Source: Streptomyces sp. 6-11-2 (GTDB lineage: Bacteria; Actinomycetota; Actinomycetes; Streptomycetales; Streptomycetaceae). From it: 64,000 nucleotides of DNA. The DNA is taken from contig NZ_BJOR01000001.1 of the NCBI RefSeq assembly GCF_006540305.1, positions 6,634,001 to 6,698,000 on the forward strand, written 5' to 3'. Under the pieces are notes generated by a model. That model worked only from the letters and a program-made list of their open reading frames with translations. It was not told the origin of the DNA and ran no database searches. Below are positions 60,428 through 64,000 of the stretch, piece after piece. Position 1 is the stretch's first letter. Each line of letters starts with the position of its first letter. The position numbers and the translations under genes were made by a program.

Positions 60428-61260
60428 TCGCGACATCGGACGACCCCCGGATCCGACTGGCGCACCATTTCCTCGGCGCAGTCGAGATCGCACCGGACGC
60501 CGTGCTTCCGCCCCGGGTCGTGCGTCTGGAGGCCGTCGACGGGCGTCACTTCATCGCCAAACAGCACGCGGAGCGGGACCGGTACGCCGGGGAACTCCAC
60601 GCCTACGGAGCGTGGAGCACCCACCTGACCGGCCATGCGCCGAAGCTGGTCGGCCGTGACGACGACACCCTCACCCTGCTGCTCACCGCGCTCAGCGGCG
60701 ATCGGGCGGACACCGTGGCCCCAGGCTCACCCGAGGAGGAACTGGCCCATCACGAGGCCGGCCACGTCCTCGGCAAGCTCCACCGGGCCACCTCCATGCC
60801 CCAGGGTGGCGCCGTCGGCGCAGCGCTTGCCGAGCGCTTCCAGAGCTGGATCGACCGGGCCGTCCACACCGACCTGATCGACACGGCCGAGGAGAACCTG
60901 CTGAAGCACCACGCGGCAATCCTGGGAAACAGCCGCATGGACAGCGCGGTCTGCCATCTCGACTACCAGCCGCGCAACTGGCTGATAGGCGACACCTTCG
61001 GTATCTGCGACTTCGAGCACATGCGACATGACGCCCGCGTCCGTGACTTCGCCCGGCTCGAATTCCGACGTTGGCAAGCCGTACCCCACCTCCGCACCGC
61101 CTTCTTCGACGGCTACGGGCGTCCACCGAACGACACCGAACGACGCCTCCTGGAGTCCTTCGGCGCCATCGAGGCGGCCACGGCCCTGGTCAAGGGCCAC
61201 CAGGAGAACGACCCCGCCCTCAGCGAGCACGGCAGAACCGTCCTGTCCCGGCTCACCTGA
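60424..61260 (+). CDS. APH-fold phosphotransferase, second copy
   Basis: 278 residues. This kinase has the complete loop VCHLDYQPRNWLIG (His-x-Asp...Asn) and the metal-binding Asp in GICDFEHMRHD. The N-lobe Lys is in HFIAKQHAERDRYAGE. The fold is that of aminoglycoside/homoserine kinases. The GTG start overlaps the phosphatase stop. It is not closely similar to the copy at 59013. Two such kinases and a phosphatase side by side point to a phosphorylate/dephosphorylate logic, as in pathways that make inactive phosphorylated intermediates; this is an inference. Confidence 0.8.
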   Translation: MIATSDDPRIRLAHHFLGAVEIAPDAVLPPRVVRLEAVDGRHFIAKQHAERDRYAGELHAYGAWSTHLTGHAPKLVGRDDDTLTLLLTALSGDRADTVAPGSPEEELAHHEAGHVLGKLHRATSMPQGGAVGAALAERFQSWIDRAVHTDLIDTAEENLLKHHAAILGNSRMDSAVCHLDYQPRNWLIGDTFGICDFEHMRHDARVRDFARLEFRRWQAVPHLRTAFFDGYGRPPNDTERRLLESFGAIEAATALVKGHQENDPALSEHGRTVLSRLT

Positions 61261-61295
61261 CCTTCCCCTTCGACGACACCTCTCTGGAGATCCCC

Positions 61296-62297
61296 GTGCC
61301 ACAGCACGAGCAGCCCCCGACCGACGCTGCCCCCCGACGGGCCGTGGTGACCGGCTCCGCCGGATTCATCGGCTCCCACCTCGCACACGCTCTCGTCCAG
61401 GCCGGCACCACCGTGATCGGCGTGGACCGCCGAGACCCGTCCACCGACCCCTCGGCCGCCGCCAACCTCGCTGCGCTGCGAGGGCGCCCGGGATACCACC
61501 ACGTCACGGCCGACCTCCTCCACTGCGCGATCGACCCTCTTTTGATCGACGCGGACGCGGTCTTCCACCTCGCCGGAATCCCCGGTGTACGGCCCTCCTG
61601 GGGACCGCAGTTCGGCGACTATCTCGCGTCCAACGTGCTGGCCACCCACCGCGTCCTGGAAGCCTCCACCCGCATCGGTGTCCCCCGACTGGTCGTCGCC
61701 TCCTCCTCCAGCGTCTACGGTCCGACCGACGGCGGCGCGAGCCTCGAGGCCGACCGCCCGAGACCCGCCTCCCCGTACGCCGTGACCAAACTGGCCGAGG
61801 AGCAGCTCTGCCTCGCCTACGCCGAGCGCGCCATCGGCCCCAGCGTCGTCGCCCTGCGGTACTTCACCGTCTACGGTCCCCGGCAGCGCGCCGACATGTT
61901 CACCCATCGCGCCCTGCACGCCGCCCTGACCGGACAGCCCCTGCGTCTGTACGGAGACGGCCACCAGCGCCGCGACTTCACCTACATCGACGACGTGGTC
62001 GCCGCCACGATCGCCGCCGCCGTCGTCGTGCCGACCGCTCACGGTGCCATCAACGTCGGCGGCGGATCGAACGCATCGCTGCTGGACGTGATCAACATCG
62101 CCACCAGCCTCACCGGCCGCGACATCCAGCTCCACCAGGACCACGCGCGCAACGGTGACGTCCTCCTCACCCGCGCCGACCCCAGCCGCGCCCGAGAAGT
62201 CCTCGGCTGGCAGCCGCGAGTCGACCTCCACAGCGGACTGCGCGCCCACATGCAGGCGCTGGCTGCCCAGGTTCCGGACTACAGCCGGGCCGCGTAG
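61296..62297 (+). CDS. NAD-dependent sugar-nucleotide epimerase/dehydratase
   Basis: 333 residues of the extended SDR type. VTGSAGFIGSHLAHAL binds NAD. The catalytic set is Ser in VVASSSSVYG and Tyr/Lys in SPYAVTKLAEE. LRYFTVYGPRQRADM, then RDFTYIDDVVAAT and the closing GWQPRVDLHSGL fit UDP-glucose 4-epimerase/UDP-glucuronate epimerase relatives. GTG at 61296 follows GGAG. It would make the sugar nucleotide used by one of the two glycosyltransferases in the set. Which sugar is not predictable. Confidence 0.9.
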   Translation: MPQHEQPPTDAAPRRAVVTGSAGFIGSHLAHALVQAGTTVIGVDRRDPSTDPSAAANLAALRGRPGYHHVTADLLHCAIDPLLIDADAVFHLAGIPGVRPSWGPQFGDYLASNVLATHRVLEASTRIGVPRLVVASSSSVYGPTDGGASLEADRPRPASPYAVTKLAEEQLCLAYAERAIGPSVVALRYFTVYGPRQRADMFTHRALHAALTGQPLRLYGDGHQRRDFTYIDDVVAATIAAAVVVPTAHGAINVGGGSNASLLDVINIATSLTGRDIQLHQDHARNGDVLLTRADPSRAREVLGWQPRVDLHSGLRAHMQALAAQVPDYSRAA

Positions 62298-62328
62298 CCC
62301 TACGCCTCGGAGCCCGAGAGGAGTGGTA

Positions 62329-63450
62329 ATGGAAACTCCCGAGCGAGCGCGACTGGACGCCTTCTTCCGGCAGATCACCGCGCAGTTCCCCGCTGGCGAG
62401 ACGATCACGACGCTGGTCATCACGCACCTGCTCCCGGAAAGACCAGCGTTCCTGCGCGCCATGACCGCGGTGTCCACGGTCGGCGCCGTACTGCCCAAGC
62501 CCCGGTCGATCCACCAGTTGACCCTCGACGCCGTCCGCCGTGCCCTGCCGGTCCACGACCTGACCCGGGAGCGGTTCACCGACGAGACACAGGCCCTGGA
62601 CTACCTGGAGGACACGGCCGGCGGCCAGGACGTCGTCCTGGTGGACATCGGTGGGTACTTCGCGGCGAGCCTCGACACCCTCGTGAGCAAGTTCTCCGGC
62701 CGCATCCTCGGCGTCGTCGAGGACACCGAGAACGGTCACCAACGCTACGCGGCCCTCGACTCCCTACCGTGCCCGGTCGTGTCCGTGGCCCGTTCCCCGC
62801 TCAAGGACTGCGAGGACCACCTCGTCGGCCGGTCGATCGTGTTCTCCACCGACGCCCTCGTCCGCGCCCGCGGGGACATCCTGACCAGCCGCAACGCCTG
62901 CGTCATCGGCTTCGGCAAGATCGGCCGCGCCATCGCCCAGACCCTGCGCGCCCAAGACCTGCGCGTCACGGTGTACGACAGCGATCCGGTCAAGCGGGTG
63001 CAGGCGCACTCCCTCGGCTTCCGCACCAGCGCGTCCACCACCGAGGCCGTCCGCGACGCGGAACTCGTCCTGTGCGCCACCGGCAATCACGCCCTGCGGC
63101 ATGAGGACTTCGCCGCCCTACGGAACGGCGCGTACCTCGGATCGGTGACCTCTTCCGAGGACGAACTCGAACTCAGCAGCCTTCACGACCTGTACGAACG
63201 CATCTCAGTCGGCACCCAGTTGACGCGATACGAGGTCACCGGCCACTACTTCTACGTACTCGCCGACGGCGGTGCCGTCAACTTCGTGCACGGCGCCGCC
63301 GTCGGCGCGTACATCCACCTCGTCCAGGCCGAGATACTCGCCGCCACCGCCGCACTCAGCCACGCCCGCTTCCCGCCCGGACTGCACGAGATGCCGGCGG
63401 CCGACCGCGACACCATCGCCAGAACCTGGCTCCGCCACTTCGAAAGGTGA
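62329..63450 (+). CDS. S-adenosylhomocysteine hydrolase-like NAD-binding protein
   Basis: 373 residues. The Rossmann part (NACVIGFGKIGRAIAQTLRA, then DLRVTVYDSDPVKRVQAHSL, LVLCATGNHALRHEDFAAL, NGAYLGSVTSSEDE) is that of AdoHcyase/2-hydroxyacid dehydrogenase-type enzymes. The flanks resemble a shortened AdoHcyase (usual length 430-490). The N-terminal substrate half reads LVITHLLPERPAFLRAM and VVLVDIGGYFA, not the normal AdoHcyase sequence, so the substrate is probably not AdoHcy. ATG at 62329 follows GAGAGGAG. NAD-dependent oxidation of a ribose hydroxyl, as AdoHcyase does, would suit a nucleoside pathway. Confidence 0.75.
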   Translation: METPERARLDAFFRQITAQFPAGETITTLVITHLLPERPAFLRAMTAVSTVGAVLPKPRSIHQLTLDAVRRALPVHDLTRERFTDETQALDYLEDTAGGQDVVLVDIGGYFAASLDTLVSKFSGRILGVVEDTENGHQRYAALDSLPCPVVSVARSPLKDCEDHLVGRSIVFSTDALVRARGDILTSRNACVIGFGKIGRAIAQTLRAQDLRVTVYDSDPVKRVQAHSLGFRTSASTTEAVRDAELVLCATGNHALRHEDFAALRNGAYLGSVTSSEDELELSSLHDLYERISVGTQLTRYEVTGHYFYVLADGGAVNFVHGAAVGAYIHLVQAEILAATAALSHARFPPGLHEMPAADRDTIARTWLRHFER

Positions 63451-63455
63451 CTCCG

Positions 63456-64000
63456 GTGCCTCCCTCCACCGACCACGTCCGCTCTGTCACCGAGGCTTAC
63501 CTCGCCCGCCACCCGGACGAACGTGAGTCCCTCACCCTGCTGTTCGCCGCACTCGCCGGCACGGACCACCCCACCAGCCGCAAGACCTTCCCCGCCCATG
63601 TGACCTGCAGCGCCATCCTCATCAACGGCGAACGGCTCGTGCTGCACATCGCGCACAAGGCATCCGGGAAACTGCTGGCGCCCGGCGGGCACAACGAACC
63701 TGCTGACCGGAACCTGCGCGACGCCGCCCTGCGTGAACTGCACGAGGAGGCCGGCATCCCGCCCAGCGCCGTCGTCCCCCTCGTCGGCTACGAGGACGTC
63801 CCCCTCGACATCGACGTGCACACCATCGAGGCAAACCCGTCGAAGAACGAGCCCGCCCACCACCACGTGGACTTCCGCTGGGCCTTCCACCTCGGTGCAG
63901 AACACGCGGTGACGCTTCAAGAAGAGGAGGTCGACGGCTACGAGTGGCGGCCGTTCGCAAGCGCTGCTTCACCCACCGTCCGCGCCAAGCTCGCCCTGCT
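63456..64000 (+). CDS. Nudix hydrolase, partial (runs off the window)
   Basis: 181 codons visible, no stop before the edge. A 45-residue helical extension precedes the Nudix fold. The box reads GGHNEPADRNLRDAALRELH, then EEAGI. REL.EE.GI is intact, but the first box Glu is Asp. Downstream EPAHHHVDFRWAFHLG and VDGYEWRPF match the Nudix hydrolase fold. GTG at 63456 has GAAAGGTGA upstream and starts 5 nt after the preceding stop. It is the last visible member of the operon and could clean up or activate a nucleoside diphosphate derivative. Confidence 0.88.
   Translation, partial: MPPSTDHVRSVTEAYLARHPDERESLTLLFAALAGTDHPTSRKTFPAHVTCSAILINGERLVLHIAHKASGKLLAPGGHNEPADRNLRDAALRELHEEAGIPPSAVVPLVGYEDVPLDIDVHTIEANPSKNEPAHHHVDFRWAFHLGAEHAVTLQEEEVDGYEWRPFASAASPTVRAKLAL

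Overview
The window is chromosomal DNA of a Streptomyces or close relative. The DNA is very GC-rich, third codon positions are strongly G/C, GTG starts are common, and several actinomycete-specific families are present: an Rv1733c-like membrane protein, a DUF5302 protein, the MTSPRS-type Gln/Pro-rich protein, TerD, and XRE regulators next to RsbW-like ATPases. No rRNA, tRNA or CRISPR array was seen.

The first 25 kb (1-25.5 kb) looks like ordinary chromosome. It holds a PLP-dependent cysteine synthase/desulfhydrase-like enzyme, a DeoR regulator divergent from a membrane alpha/beta-hydrolase, and a beta-helix/AAA fusion protein. Next come a MOSC protein, a two-domain TerD protein, a HpnB-like glycosyltransferase divergent from a glutamate-racemase-like gene, apolipoprotein N-acyltransferase and a Nudix hydrolase. 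A small metabolic locus follows: hydroxybutyrate-dehydrogenase-like SDR, GAF/PucR regulator and MHS-type transporter. Two TnpB-type elements (7.5-8.9 and 12.8-14.5 kb) and a decapitated DEAD-box helicase interrupt it.

The middle (25.5-51.2 kb) is accessory and heavily rearranged. Remnants of IS3, IS481, IS1380, IS5 and ISL3 elements, an argJ scrap, a broken tyrosine integrase and a broken excisionase-type DNA-binding gene lie among intact genes. The intact genes include cold shock protein, a translationally coupled pRiA4b/SNF2/SWIM trio, another TnpB, a SpoIIE-type phosphatase, DUF952, CutA, and an XRE/ATPase regulatory pair. There is a complete ISAzo13 copy with perfect 25-bp inverted repeats and an intact IS110 transposase gene. 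A ScoMcrA-like type IV restriction enzyme (39.95-41.75 kb) with an unusual domain order sits here.

The last 13 kb (51.27 kb to the end, running off the edge) is one co-directional, mostly start/stop-overlapping gene set that resembles no cluster I can name. It encodes a HAD phosphatase, a GT-B-like protein, a thymidylate-synthase homologue, a NodU-type carbamoyltransferase, a CgeB-like glycosyltransferase, a P-loop nucleotide kinase and a SAM methyltransferase. It continues with two APH-fold kinases, a histidine phosphatase, an NDP-sugar epimerase, an AdoHcyase-like NAD enzyme and a Nudix hydrolase. The thymidylate-synthase homologue keeps the catalytic spacing of E. coli ThyA, but the dUMP-selecting Asn is Asp, as in (d)CMP hydroxymethylases. 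With the carbamoyltransferase next to it, this suggests a pathway to a 5-(carbamoyloxymethyl)cytosine-type nucleoside. That is the most novel feature of the window, and it is an inference from residues and gene order.
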